A stretch of DNA of 64,000 nucleotides from Anaeramoeba flamelloides (lineage: Eukaryota; Metamonada; Anaeramoebidae): positions 9,491,001 through 9,555,000 of the forward strand of contig JANTQA010000070.1 of NCBI GenBank assembly GCA_027625915.1, read 5' to 3'. This document shows positions 21,396-33,046 of the stretch, in pieces; position 1 is the first letter of the stretch, and each line of letters starts with the position of its first letter. Under the pieces are notes generated by a model. That model made no database searches and was not told the origin of the DNA. It saw only the letters and a program-made list of their open reading frames with translations. A program made the translations under genes and the position numbers.

Positions 21396-22452
21396 ATGAG
21401 TTTTTTAAGGCGAGGAAAAAAAAACAAAGGTGAAAAGACCGACAAAAAATCAAAAAAAAGCCCAAAAAAAGAAAAAAAATCAAAGAAAGAAAAAAAATCA
21501 AAGAAAGACAAAAAACCAAAGAACAATAAAAAGACAAGGAGAAAATCAAAAAAGTCAAAAAAATCAAAAAAGTCTGATGTTGGTGACTTGCCACTCCCAG
21601 ACATTGACGGTAATTTTCTTTTTTGTTGCAAAAAAAAAAACTTTTTTTCTTATTTTTGCGCCAGCTTTTAACTAACTTTATATTTTTTTTGCATCTAAAT
21701 CTCTTTTCTTTCTATTTTTTTACTTATCTGGATCTCTTTTCTTATCATTCTTTTCACGGTTTCTACAGATCTCCCAATGGATCTTCCAGAAGATCTACCA
21801 GATATGCTAGACGATCTCCCAGAAGATCTTCCAGATCTCCCAGACTTAGATCAAGACTTACCACAAGATTTGGTTTGTTATTTTTTTTTTTCTAATAAAG
21901 CTTGCTTGTAATAATTAGCTTTTTTTTTTTCACTCATATATTTTTTATTCATTTTTCACAAATTAACATAGCCAAATATCGAGTCAACAGAACAAAAGAA
22001 ACAATCAAAGTGTTTGTATTTTCTTCAAAAGTCTTAGTTTTTTTTTTCTTCCTTTTTGTTCCAAAAAATAATCGCTCAATTTTTCTCGAATTCTTTTATT
22101 CATTACAAAAACCATTAATTTTGCAAACTTCTCTGGCCTTCAAATATTTGAATTAAAAAATCAGCCAAAGTAAACACAGGAGGGGGGAGTATCCAAAATA
22201 AATTAGCAATGTTCCAACAACAATCCCAACCAAAAAAAAATCCAAGACTTGATAAAAGAAAAACACTTGCAACCACTGGAGGAATCCAAAATAAATTGTC
22301 AATGTTTCAACAACAACAAAAGTTTCAAAGAACACAAACAGACAAAAATCAAAGTTACAATAATGGTTTGAAAAACTTTTTTTTTTTTTATTTTTTTTTC
22401 TTTGTTGTGTTTTAAAAAAGATTTTTGTTTCTCAACAGAAGACAAACTATGA
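21396..22452 (+). CDS. Lys-rich / Asp-Leu-Pro repeat protein, unknown function
   Basis: A small multi-exon gene; not recognised. Exon 1 (21396-21609) starts at MSFLRRGKKNKG and is a lysine-rich run with KKSKKEKK-type repeats, ending DLPLPDID. Exon 2 (21769-21872) gives DLP-type repeats (DLPMDLPEDLPDM...). Exon 3 (21972-22009) gives PNIESTEQKKQS. Exon 4 (acceptor at 22165 or 22190, to 22365) encodes two copies of a motif IQNKLxMFQQQ, each preceded by Gly residues. Exon 5 (22439-22452) ends EDKL. Joins 1/2, 2/3 and 4/5 keep frame. The 3/4 join does not keep frame with the first acceptor and works only with a second AG just before 22190, which removes the Gly-rich stretch. So the model is uncertain there. 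The DLP repeats recall the LPEG repeats of the SH3 protein 3 kb downstream on the same strand. Confidence 0.6.
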
Positions 22453-22599
22453 AACTGAAAAAAGTTTAAAATAAACCAACGACGAGGAATAATATATTTT
22501 CTCAAATAGCCAAATCAAAAGATTCACTCAAAGCGAGAACTCAAAATATTCATTTCATCCATTTTAAAAATTAAAATGAACTGGGATGTTAAAAAGTTC

Positions 22600-23010
22600 C
22601 TAATTCCTTACTGTTATTTTCAGAAAAAATGGGAAAAATTTTCACTTCATTTTCCTGATTTTTCTTTTTAGTGAATAGAGTTCTCAAATAAATAAAGTTG
22701 TAATTTGTGCTCTCTATTAATTTGCTTGGAACTTTTTTTATAGTTATTATTTTGAGTCAATTGGTTGATCTAAGAAATCTAAATGAAACTCGGGTAAAAG
22801 GCACGAAAAAAGATAATCAGTCGAAATTTTTTAATTATATCCCACTTTTATTCAAAGAAATTTTTTGTAATTTGTGATCTCGATTTATTTGTTTGGTTTC
22901 TTTTTTATGCTATATATTGTATATTTTGGGTTCACAAATTGAGTAAACTAACAATCCTAAATACAAGGAACTTTGAAGAAAATACAAAAGATAATCAGCC
23001 GAAATTTTGT
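22600..23010. repeat. degenerate direct repeat, period about 165 bp
   Basis: Segments near 22698-22835 and 22865-23010 share GTAATTTGTG, then AAAAGATAATCAG(T/C)CGAAATTTT. The left flank (22606-22700) resembles one arm of the foldback at 28758-28929 (ATTTTCACTTC). Non-coding. Confidence 0.5.
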
Positions 23011-23149
23011 CTCATTTAAATTTCAAATATCATGAATAATCCTAATCTTGTAATTGGAAACGAGTAAAGGATTATCCAAACATTAATTTCTGAAACTATT
23101 GAAATCCAATGTAATCGTCAATAAAAATGAATAAAGAATTGTTTGTGAA

Positions 23150-24065
23150 ACTAAATTCAAAATTCCGCAAAAACAAGTTTTTTATGGAAATTATGGATGG
23201 TGGTACTAAACAAATTCGAAATATACAAAACAAATGTAAAATATTAATGTTGATTCAAGTGAAAACGATCTGGTATTGAAAATTAAAATATTTTTTTTGT
23301 TATTATTTTTTTTTTCAAAAACGTAACTCGAGGAATCACAAACAGAAAAGTTTTTTATAAGGAAAAATAAAGATATGAAAAATTTCTTTTGGAAATTACT
23401 GAGAAAAATGAAGTATTTTTTTGGTTTTTATTTTGTGTTATTTTGTAAAAGTTCACTACTATTTGTTTCCAAATAAATGGAACAAAATTTTCATTCAGCT
23501 TTCCAAAAAAAAGATTTTTAAATTATTTCAAATTTAAAAAATTTTAATTCTAAAGAGAAACTTAAATTATGAATTGCCCTTTTTAGAATTGGGGAATTTG
23601 ATAGACTTATTTTAATTCGTAGAGAGATTGTTTTTTGGAAAGACGAATGAAAATTTTGATCTTTTTATTTTACAATTAACAGTAACAACGAAGTTATAAT
23701 CAAGATAAGTATTTATTTATGGGAAAATAATTTAATTTTATTTTGTAATTAGTAAATATTTATTAATAGCTAACTTTCATGGAAGACTAAACTAATAGGA
23801 TACATATGTTCTTAAATATATTTTTAAGGACTTTGTAAAGTAGGGGTTTTAAAGCAAAACAAAAGAATAAAATAAAAAAAACTACAAAACGTAATTTTTT
23901 TCTCTAAAAAAAATATAACTTAATTATTCAATACCAGATCGTTTTCACTTAAATCAACATTAATATTTTACATCTGTTTTGTAAATTTTGAAATCCTTTG
24001 GTACCACCAGACTTAAATTAAAGATTTTTTGGATACAAAAAAATTTTAGGAAATTTTCAAACAAA
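23150..24065. mobile_element. foldback element with about 150-bp arms
   Basis: Left arm (about 23170-23328) and right arm (about 23880-24040) are inverted copies that share GATCTGGTATTGAA, GTAAAATATTAATGTTGATT and GGTGGTAC. The interior of about 550 bp has no recognisable frame. Exact ends and target duplication could not be fixed by eye. Confidence 0.7.
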
Positions 24066-24419
24066 TCAAGACAAATGAAAAATTAATTTTTTTTAACAAC
24101 TTATTACAAAGCCGATCCAAATCTGATTCAAGTGTTTTTATACCCTTATCCCAAACTTGATAATGTTTGAAAATAAAGTGAATAGCAGGTGAAGCAAGAG
24201 GAAATTTTGATTTTCAAACCTTTTCAAGTTAAATTTCGATTTTGGATAGAGGAAAATTGTTTTCCAAAATGACAAATTTTCGTTTTTTTTTTGGTTTTTA
24301 TGGAAAATTTGGAAGGACATTTCCATCCCCAAATTTTAATTTTTGAACAAATAAAGGCAAAAATCAAAATCAATTTTGTTTACCAATTAATTACATCCAC
24401 AATCGAGAATTCAAGCATT

Positions 24420-24860
24420 ATTCAAATAAACCCCATTTTGCTCAAAGTGGCCCTGCCTAATATGAAAAATTCAATTTTTTTTTTAAGAATCAAATTATAA
24501 GATTAAATAGAAATAAGAAAAATGATAAACTACGGATTAGAATTGACAATCCAGAAAAGAAATAGCCTGAACAAACCAAAAATTTTCCAAAAAAATATAA
24601 TATACAAAAATTTTTGGGACTCTTTCATTTGAAAGTCTTCATGGAAAATTTCATTAATTTTTTAGGAAAATTAAAATTCTTGAAATAAGGTTTTTAATTG
24701 TAAATGTATTAAATTTTAATAGAAATTAAAAAGACCCTATTTTCTGAATGTTAATTTGGATTATCAAGCATTTTTTTTTTTTTTCAAATTGACTTTTCAT
24801 AAAATTGAAAAAGAAAAAAGAAAAAAGAAAAAAGAGTCAGAAGAAAAAAAAATCAAAAAG
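24420..24860. repeat. dispersed repeat D, copy 2
   Basis: Direct match to 18720-19130, more diverged, including the CCTGAACAAACCA block, the TTTAGGAAA block and the A-rich run. The rest up to 25516 is AT-rich with a short TA microsatellite near 25066-25081. Confidence 0.6.
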
Positions 24861-25516
24861 GAAAAGTAAAAAAAAAAACTAATTGTTATGATTACAAATA
24901 AGATGGATTAAATTAAGAGACTTTAAAATGTATAAAATTATTTTTAAATTTGGGTATCTTGTTAAAAAATATTTTCAAAATTGCTTTTTTTTTTATAATA
25001 ATATTTGAGATATTTTTCTTCTATTCATTTTGAAAAAAACTATTACCATAAGTCCTGGGATTTAATATATATATATATATAGATTCCGAATATTTTTTTA
25101 TTTCAATTAAAATTACTGGTTTAAATAAGATGCATGACAAGAAGCGAATGCATTTTAAATTATAAATATATCATTCTTATGAAATTAAATCAAAATCAAA
25201 ATCGTGTATTTGAATTATAAATTATAAGCACTTAGTATTCAAGAAAAAATCTTAAAAATGGAATTGTTTATTTAAATTTGACAAGATCAAATGAAATGAA
25301 AAGAAATGAAACAAAACAAAAGCAAAAGAAATGAAATGAAATTTAGATTAATAAATAAAATGAAAATTTAAAAAAAACTATGATTATTTATTAACCATCT
25401 TTATTTTTTTATAATATATCAATATATCTAATTCTTCTTTTAAACTAATAGCCCCAAAAACCAAAAATAAAAGAGTTACTGTCGATTTTAATGATCGAAA
25501 AAACGCAATTGCAAAT

Positions 25517-26758
25517 ATGTTTGGAGGTGGATTTAACCCTATGGCAAGACCAAAATTTCCTGTCAAAAAAAAGAATCCTGATCTTGTTAAAGTTAAAACA
25601 GAAACAAAATCCATTCAATCTGAAAGTTCACATACCACACAAAAAGAAATCTCATCCAAGGTTGATAAAATTATAAAAATAACAAGCTCTGAAAAAACAA
25701 AATTAAAACTTGAAGCAATCTATGATTTTGAAGCTGTATTGGACGGAGAAATTGCCTTATCTATCGGTGATAAAATTTGGTTTGTTGAAATGGATGACGA
25801 GGATTGGGTTGTTGGAGAAAAAATTGATTCTGAAGAAAGGGGGTTTTTCCATAAAAGTGTTGTTATGAAATGCAAAACTGAGGCAGAGATCGCTATGGAG
25901 AAATTAGCATTAAAAACACAAAACGCTCCAAGATTACAATCAGTTAGAAGGCCAACATCTGGAAAACGAAGAAGAAGACCGCCTTCAAATAGAAGAAGAC
26001 CACCTCAAAAAAAGAAGTTTTTGAAAAAGAAAACCAAAGTTAAAAAAATTGAAGATCCTTTTGCACATTTAAAATTTGGTTCCAAAGAAAAAGAGCCAGT
26101 TATTGATCGTACCAAAAGGATGCCAGAAGAAGAGTTACCACAGGACGGGCTAGAAGGTTTTGAACTTATAGATGAATTGCCAGAAGGGCTACCAGAAGGA
26201 CTACCAGAAGGACTACCAGAAGGACTACCAGAAGGACTACCAGAAGGGCTACCAGAAGGACTACCGGAAGGACTACCAGAAGGACTACCAGAAGGACTAC
26301 CAGAAGGGCTACCAGAAGGACTACCAGAAGAGCTTCCAGAAGAGTTACCAGAAGAATTACCAGAAGAGCTTCCAGAAGAGCTTCCAGAAGAATTGCCAAA
26401 GGAATTGCCAAAAGAATTACCAAAAGAATTGCCAAAAGAATTACCAAAAGAAATACCGGAAAAATTGCCTGATCTTCCAAAGACGGATAAAAATACAAAC
26501 AATAAAGTTTCTTTACCAATAATTCAAGGTAGAAAAGATTCCATTTCATTAATCGTACATAATAATCAAATTTCTTCAATAAAAAATATTCCAGACGAAA
26601 TTGTTGAAATAGCTTGGCTAAAACAAAAGGAAGAAGTAGAAAAAATTTCATCTGCACATCCTCATGCTTTAATTATTGTTCTCGATGGACAAACTGGAAT
26701 TCTTGATTCAGTATTTCATGGATCTTCTCAAATTCCATTTCAAATCAAATGCATTTAA
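25517..26758 (+). CDS. SH3-domain protein with Leu-Pro tetrapeptide array
   Basis: Single-exon frame of 413 residues starting MFGGGFNPMARPKFPV. The segment LEAIYDFEAVLDGEIALSIG through DEDWVVGE and RGFFHKSVV (about residues 69-118) is an SH3 domain: ALYDF-like start, DELSF-like middle, DWW-like WV and a G-F-F-P-like end, although the usual Pro is His. SH3 domains bind proline-rich ligands, often in actin and signalling scaffolds. A strongly basic RRRPP/KKK region follows (about 150-180). Then come 24 tetrapeptides: 12 LPEG, 6 LPEE, 5 LPKE and one IPEK (about 221-316). The last 80 residues (IPDEIVEIAWLKQKEEVEKI...) look folded but are not recognised. The start is the first ATG in frame after upstream stops. 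The gene resembles its upstream neighbour in having Leu-Pro repeats. Confidence 0.8.
   Translation: MFGGGFNPMARPKFPVKKKNPDLVKVKTETKSIQSESSHTTQKEISSKVDKIIKITSSEKTKLKLEAIYDFEAVLDGEIALSIGDKIWFVEMDDEDWVVGEKIDSEERGFFHKSVVMKCKTEAEIAMEKLALKTQNAPRLQSVRRPTSGKRRRRPPSNRRRPPQKKKFLKKKTKVKKIEDPFAHLKFGSKEKEPVIDRTKRMPEEELPQDGLEGFELIDELPEGLPEGLPEGLPEGLPEGLPEGLPEGLPEGLPEGLPEGLPEGLPEGLPEELPEELPEELPEELPEELPEELPKELPKELPKELPKELPKEIPEKLPDLPKTDKNTNNKVSLPIIQGRKDSISLIVHNNQISSIKNIPDEIVEIAWLKQKEEVEKISSAHPHALIIVLDGQTGILDSVFHGSSQIPFQIKCI
26177..26464 (+). repeat. in-frame 12-bp minisatellite, 24 units
   Basis: Twenty-four exact-length 12-bp units (CTACCAGAAGGA type) within the SH3 gene. Most of the first 12 are nearly identical, the middle 6 alter the last codon to Glu, and the next 5 alter the third codon to Lys. 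Units differ by synonymous CTA/CTT/TTA/TTG changes. Copy number is likely variable between alleles. Confidence 0.95.
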
Positions 26759-29581
26759 GAAACAATTTATCAACGAAAAACGTTTCTTATAATTTATCTA
26801 TTATTTCATTGAAATTTTTTGATTTTTTTTTATAAAACTCTTTTAATTATTATCTTTTTTGTACTTCAGATTCAATTCATTTGTTTTTGATTTGGGTATA
26901 TTAATTCAAAGACGGAATTTTCCAGAATAATAAATTTTTACAATAAACTTTTAGACATATTAAATTTATGTTAAAATTGATTATTTATCTTTAAAAAAAA
27001 TAATTTATTTCACAAGTATTAGCATTGTTCAAAGAATAAAAATAATTAGTAGATTGTTATTCTTTATTATTTTCAGATTGGTTTCTCTGGAAAACAATTT
27101 CCAAAAGAAAATAATAAAAAAAAAAATCTTTTAATGTAAACCATTTCATTTATTAAAAAAAATGATCATTGTTAAGGGAGTAGTAATTTTTAAAAATAAA
27201 ATGAAATCTTGTCAAGATTAATGATTAAATGTTTACAAAGTAATTTGTGTCCCGACTTCCGAAATGGATGAGTTAACCTCATTTAAACAATTAACTAATT
27301 AGAGTCTCTTTTTTGAAATCCAAAATTAACATCTTTCTAATCGAATACGAAAAAAAGTAACTTATTATTTTGTTGAAGAATTAAGTTAATTCTTAAAAAT
27401 GGGAAAACATATTTTTCGTTTTATGTTGGAAAGTATTGATTTCGAAAGTAAATTTTTGATTTGGTTTCTTTTCTTTGATTAATATTTCAATTCAAATCTT
27501 AGCCAATAAAACTAATTGTGGTATAAGTGATTCAATAAATGAATATTTGGAAGAAACTAACTACAGTTTATCAATTAAATTGAGATCTATTATGCAAAAA
27601 ACTTTTTTTCGATAATGTTTTAAAAAAGATGTTTTCTGATTTTCAAAAAATGAAAAAAAATTGCAAAAAAATTTTTAATTTTGATCGATTTTTTTAATTT
27701 AAATTGTTTGGTCTTATTCACAAGAATCCTGATAACAATTCAAATCATTTTTATTAGAAAAAAATTGATTTTGAAATTCGAGGATAATAATTAACTAATT
27801 TCCAAATTTCTTCAAGAAATTTTTTTTTTAAAAAATCGAATTTCATATTCAATCAAAATTTTAAAGTAAATTTTTTAAATGACTATAAAACTTTAATTAT
27901 TATAATTATCATTTTGAAAAAAATACAATTATTTTTGAATCTGTTAAATATAACAATTGTTTGGTTAACCAAAAGTTTTATCTCAAAATTGAAAAAAAAA
28001 AATTATATTAATATTACTGGTAACAAAGACTTTTTCGAGTATAATAATAATCTAAAAGACAATAAAAAGGGTAAAAACTTGTTATAAATTGTGAGAAAAT
28101 AAAATGAATTTTAATCGTTTTCTTTGTCATCGAAAATGTAAAATTAAAATTGATCTCACTAAACTAATTTTCTTTTATGGGTTTCTTTAGTCGATCAGAT
28201 TTTTTAAACACTTGTCATATACAAAATTTTTAATTAGAGAATACCACCAATAATATATTTTAAAATTTAGCCTATTTTTTGTCTATGACTGATCACTTAA
28301 ATAATTTTCGAACCTTGATTGTCTTAACAGAAAATAAAAATCTTTTCATTTGATAAAAAAATCTACAAAAAAGGTATTATTAGAAAAAATACACAGAAAA
28401 GTTTAAAATGCTCAATCAAAATTATGAAATTTTTTGTTCAAGTCAAAAATTTTTTATCAAAGTTCTTATTGTTAGAATAATTAAGGGACTAGTCTCTATT
28501 ATTTTTTTTTTGACCAATTTCGAAATAAGGATTCCTGATCTAGAAATATGTTTAATATTGAAAATAAACAGGTTTTCAAATCTTAGTAATTGGCAAAAAA
28601 TTTTCACAATCTCTATTAGATTTAGGTAAAAAATTTTTAATTTTGAATAGCCCCTTAAAAAAAAATTTTTTTTGTGGCTTCATGGTTGACTAATTAGATT
28701 GTCTGTTAAAAAGTACATGGACTGTAATCAGAAACAATGAAAATTAATTCCATCTCGCTACTGGTATTTGAATAATAACAGTTAAAAATTTTCACTTCCT
28801 TTTCAATTGCCTTTTTCAGATAGAGTCTCAAATAACAGCCTACTTCTTTTGATAACTCTATTTGGAAAAAAGAAAAATAAGGAAAAGGAAGTGAAAAATT
28901 TTTCCGATTTGTTAGGAAAATACCAGTATATTATTTTCTGTGATCTATACAATTCTACGAATGGCTTGTATGTGTTCTTAATAACCAAAATAGTCCCAAA
29001 TTGGAGAAACTGGGTGAAACAATCTTGTGGTGATTTTGGTCACTAACAGTTCTAAGAACTTGTGACGAATTGGCCTTTAGGTTCCATAATAGTAAATTCA
29101 AAATTCACTCACCATTATTATTTTCCAATTTCTATTGTGTACCTGATCTATTAAAAATTTTTGAAAAATGCATTGGGTACTGGTTGAACAAATCAAAAAA
29201 AAAGTAGTATTTGTTTGTAAAAGAATGAATTTTTTGAAAGTTCCCATCAAAATTCTATTGAAAAGAAAGAACCAAGCTTTTAGTCAAACCGTTTTTTGAA
29301 TGTAAGCTCTTTTGAAAACCAAAAAGAAAAAAAAAGAAAAAGCAAAAAGGAAAAAAAAAAAAGTAAAAAGCAAAGAAAGTAAAAGCATGTTCTTTTTCAT
29401 TTGGTGAAAAATTTTTTTTTAATTTGGTTGTTTGAGTCCTTGATTCTAAAAAAAATCTTTTTTTTTTTAGAAACAACAAACGCGTTTGTTTTCAATCTTC
29501 TAAAGAGCAAATTTAAACATAAGAATTAATGGATTATTCCAAATAAAAAAAAAAAAAAAAGATGAAGAAAGGTTTTCTGGT
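26759..29581. other. gene-free spacer
   Basis: Apart from the foldback at 28758-28929 nothing beyond AT-rich sequence is seen. Frames at 28408 and 29255 are low-complexity and unsupported. Confidence 0.55.
28758..28929. mobile_element. small foldback (about 170 bp)
   Basis: The ends TACTGGTATTTGAAT and ...AAAATACCAGTAT are inverted, and each arm carries ATTTTCACTTCCTTTTC. The two arms almost meet, so the whole element is a near-complete hairpin. Confidence 0.7.
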
Positions 29582-29968
29582 TTATATATTTGAAGGATAC
29601 ATCATTACTCTAACTTTTTTACCCATTGCAATAGCAGGAAGGTTTCTTTTGAATTTTGCACGGACAACACCAGAGTTGCCATGGGAATTGGTGATCTTTC
29701 CCCAAATGGTTCTTACGTTGGATCCGTTGTGATGACGAGAGGCGTTGTAAACAAAGGCAACCTTCTTTCCAAGATACCATTCTGATTCTCGTCTTGTGGA
29801 GACACCAACAATTTTGATGAGCGAGGTTCCCGTTTTTTGAGTTGTCAACCCTCTTCTATAACCCATGAAGATTCCGTCAACGTGTAATCTTGGGGATTTG
29901 TTTTGCTTCTTTTTTTTTTTGGTTTGTTTTTTTTTTGGTTTTACTACTTTTTTTTGTTCTTGTGACAT
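29582..29968 (-). CDS. RPL35A: 60S ribosomal protein L35A (eL33)
   Basis: Structural protein of the cytosolic large ribosomal subunit. The frame encodes 128 residues when started at ATG 29966-29968 (MSQEQKKVV). An earlier in-frame start would add 19 residues that match nothing in the family. The core matches eL33: FMGYRRGLTTQKTGTSLIKI, EWYLGKKVAFVY, RTIWGKITNSHGNSGVVRAK and the C-terminal VRVMMYPSNI. Animal eL33 is 110 residues; this one has an extra lysine-rich N-terminus of about 20 residues (KPKKKQTKKKKKQNK). No intron is visible. Confidence 0.95.
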   Translation of the reverse strand: MSQEQKKVVKPKKKQTKKKKKQNKSPRLHVDGIFMGYRRGLTTQKTGTSLIKIVGVSTRRESEWYLGKKVAFVYNASRHHNGSNVRTIWGKITNSHGNSGVVRAKFKRNLPAIAMGKKVRVMMYPSNI

Positions 29969-30335
29969 TTTTTGAAAAAATTTGTGACAAAACGTAAAAA
30001 ATGATGGTAATAGATACTTTTCCAAATGGTTTTAAAATTGATACTTATGAAAACGATTGAAGTACAAATTATCGTGCCCTACTCTTTGAAAAGTTTGGTT
30101 TCAGTTATTGGAATTGATTATTGATTATAATCTAATCTAGGTGTTGATAAAAAATAGAAATTTTTAATGTTGAATTACCCATAACCCAGTTTCGAAAGAT
30201 GAAAAGAAGAATAGGAAAGATTTTTCCTATATTATTAAAATGAAAATTATTGGGTTAATTGAATTCTACCTCTTTGAACTTTAGAGATAAAAGTTATTTT
30301 TTTTTGAGAAGAGTAGTAAAAAATAGATATGCTAA

Positions 30336-30382
30336 GGTTTCCAATCCCTATTATTTATTAAAAATAATAGGTATTATAAACC
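30336..30382. mobile_element. mini hairpin, relic of the TTAA element
   Basis: A 47-bp inverted repeat that begins GGTTTCCAATCCC and ends ATTATAAACC, followed by TTAA at 30383-30386; the left flank is CTAA. Ends match the long TTAA elements at 10604 and 46863, so it looks like an internally deleted copy. Confidence 0.55.
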
Positions 30383-30619
30383 TTAAGGTAGTAGCTACAC
30401 CATAAGACATGATAAAAATTTGAGAGAGAAGAGATATGAGTATTTTATTTTAGTGGCGTGTGATTGTAGATTCTCTAAAAATTTTTTTAAAAAAATTATT
30501 TGTTATTTTTTTTTTTTTAGTAATGTTGAACAATTAAAAAAAAGAGATATTATTGATAAAATAATTTTTTATTTTTTTTTTTTTTTATTAAAATAAACTT
30601 AATTCAAAAAATTTGGACA

Positions 30620-30960
30620 CAATTTAAGCAGTTGTGAAGAATAGCAATAATATGATTTACATCCAATTTGGAAATAGTTTTGATTTAACAAACTATTTCA
30701 TTTTTTGTTTTTTTTGTTTTTATTTTCATTTCGCTTTTTTTGAGTTAAGAAATCTGTTTCCTGAGATCTGGAATTTTTTAATCGATGGTTGATAGAATGT
30801 TACTATTGAGTTTCTTAAATTATAAAATCCACATACAATTGGCCCATGGTATCTTATCATTTGATCGATCAACAATTGTTGGTGTAATTTTAACACATCT
30901 ACCAATATATTTTGAAATGAGTATCATTTCAAAATTTGGGATACACTGGTTTTGATTTTT
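30620..30960. repeat. dispersed repeat A, copy 3
   Basis: Same orientation as 3840-4190. It shares the ATTTGATCGATCAA block, the ATCCAATTTGGAAAT-type block and the T-rich stretch. More diverged than the other two. Confidence 0.5.
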
Positions 30961-31480
30961 TTGTTTTATATTGTTTTCTTTTATTTGGATGAAAATGATA
31001 ACTTATAAAAACATTAATATTATGTTAACTTAAATGTGGTTTTATATTACGTTTGGAAAAATCTAATAAATCGAGTTTTTGTTTTCCTATTTTTGATTTT
31101 AGATGTGTCTAAATTTTTGGAATGGAGGTTTAGTTTTTTTTTTGGGAGAAGATAATTTTAGATTCTTAGAGTAAAACTTCGAGCTATTTTGAGGTTTAAA
31201 ATTTGATAAAATATAATCACATTGACTTCTCCAATTCCACCAAATCCAACGATTTAAAATCCTGACAAGTAATATTTTGGGATAATTATTATTTTTTGGA
31301 ATCCTTCTAGCTATTTAAGTCTCATTTGTGTTTCCTTTTGTGGTTCTCTCGATTGTAATGTTTTTGTTCATTTTAAACAAAATCCCTTTATCCCAAATTT
31401 CACTGATAAAAAAATCTTTCTAATTGTTTTTGTTGTAAGGATTTAAAAAATCTCAAAAATGATGGATAAATAAAAAATCA

Positions 31481-31620
31481 AAAAATTAAAAACCGCAATA
31501 GAATGTTGAGATAAGGATAAAATATAAGTTATTCAACATTTGAAACACTATTTTAAGCAATTCAACTCAACATTCTATTGTGGCAATTTCTTTTAGACTT
31601 TGAAATTAAAAAATTAAAAA
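31481..31620. repeat. small inverted repeat
   Basis: CCGCAATAGAATGTTGAG at 31493-31510 is mirrored at 31564-31584, with A/T-rich extensions outward to about 31620. Probable foldback remnant. The intervals 30960-31480 and 31620-32170 show nothing. Confidence 0.6.
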
Positions 31621-32171
31621 ATCTAATGAATGAAGTACTTTAAATAATAAAAATCAAAGAGTCAACCAGAGTCAGAAATGTTATTATCTGATCTTCTTCA
31701 AAATTGCAAAAAAGTGAAAAATTTTACTTTACAGTGGCTACTCCCTTAAGGAATATATAATCTACAACAGAGAAGTCCAAAATAAAAGTGTGCAGTTCTT
31801 GAATGTAAATCAAATTTGTTGATCAATGATTGATATCTTTCTAAATTCTATAAATAAAAAAGTACTTGGATAAAAGTTGATTTTCTGAATTAAGATGATC
31901 AGTATATATCTAAAAAACTTTACAATATTTGAAAAAACTGTATTTTGATAACAATTCAAATTAAAAATTTTTTTTCCAAGGCAATTAGTATATTAGGGAT
32001 ATTTAGCGTATATACACACATAAACACAGAGTATTTATAAAGTGATATACCTGTTAAAGGTGTGCATGGTATTGATGGTTTAACTTTTAAATTTGTTTCA
32101 AAGTATTATGAGATATAGAATTTCTCAACAATTATCTTTAAAAGAAAATTTTACAATTAAAAATTATTTAT

Positions 32172-32667
32172 ATAGAGCAGTGAAAAAAATACCAGACATG
32201 AAAAAAATCCCGGACAAGATTTTTAATTGTGAACATTATTAAAATTATTGTGTAATTTCATTTATTTACAATCAAATTCCTTTTTTTAAGAATCGAACTT
32301 TTTCAATTATAAGTCCCCCACTTATTAGAATGATAATTGATGAAATCACACTTGTTCAAAACACCATTCAATCAATCAAAAAAAAAAAAGAAAAATTATC
32401 ATTTTCCAAACTCTAGTAAACCTCGATAAAACTTGATTGTTTTTTGAAAAAAGTTGATCAACATTAGGCTATCAAACAATTACTCGAGTATTCTAGAGAC
32501 ACCTTACTTTGATGGACTTTAGGTAGATTTATTACTAATCTCATAAAAAAATTGGTTATTTAAAATAAGGATTTCATTGAAATTAAGACAAAAATTTTAC
32601 TAATACTTACAATTAAAAATCTTGTCGGGGATTTTTTTCATGTCGGGTATTTTTTTCCCTACTCTAT
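32172..32667. mobile_element. MITE, family I copy 1 (about 495 bp)
   Basis: Inverted ends ATAGAG(C/T)AG(T/G)GAAAAAAATAC, followed on both sides by GACATGAAAAAAATCCC and GACAAGATTTTTAATTGT, the latter two without change or with one change. The element is flanked by TA. The interior (including TTCTAGAGACACCTTACTTT) is shared with 38633-39127. No transposase frame. Confidence 0.8.
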
Positions 32668-32871
32668 CTTTTAAAAATAACTTGATGAAAAATTTTCAAC
32701 CTTTGAAATTTTTTTTTCAGGTTATTGTGATTTTATTATTTTTTTAATTTGTCTGGGCATCAAAAAATTCTTAGTTTCAATGATTAAAATACATCAAACT
32801 TTACTCGAAATTTTATTTTGGTGGGCTTTGCATCCAAATATTACACAAAATACGTATGGGTTATCTCCTTT

Positions 32872-33046
32872 TTATCTTTCAATATTTTCCCTTTTACAAA
32901 AATAAAAAATTAAAGTTTATGTATTGTTTCGAAGACTAAAAGCCAAGGAACAACACAACACATATTTTCACAGATTCGAAGACGAGGGAAAATATGGCTA
33001 ATATTTATAATTTTTAATTTTCTAAAAGGGAAAATATTGGAAAATG
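32872..33046. mobile_element. small foldback
   Basis: Arms 32872-32935 and 32988-33046 are inverted copies centred on CAATATTTTCCCTTTTA and TTCGAAGAC. Non-coding. Confidence 0.6.

Noticed and set aside
26005-26657. Minus-strand and shifted frames across the LPEG array
   Set aside because: A 12-bp repeat keeps all frames open. Only the plus frame has a domain (SH3) and a proper start.
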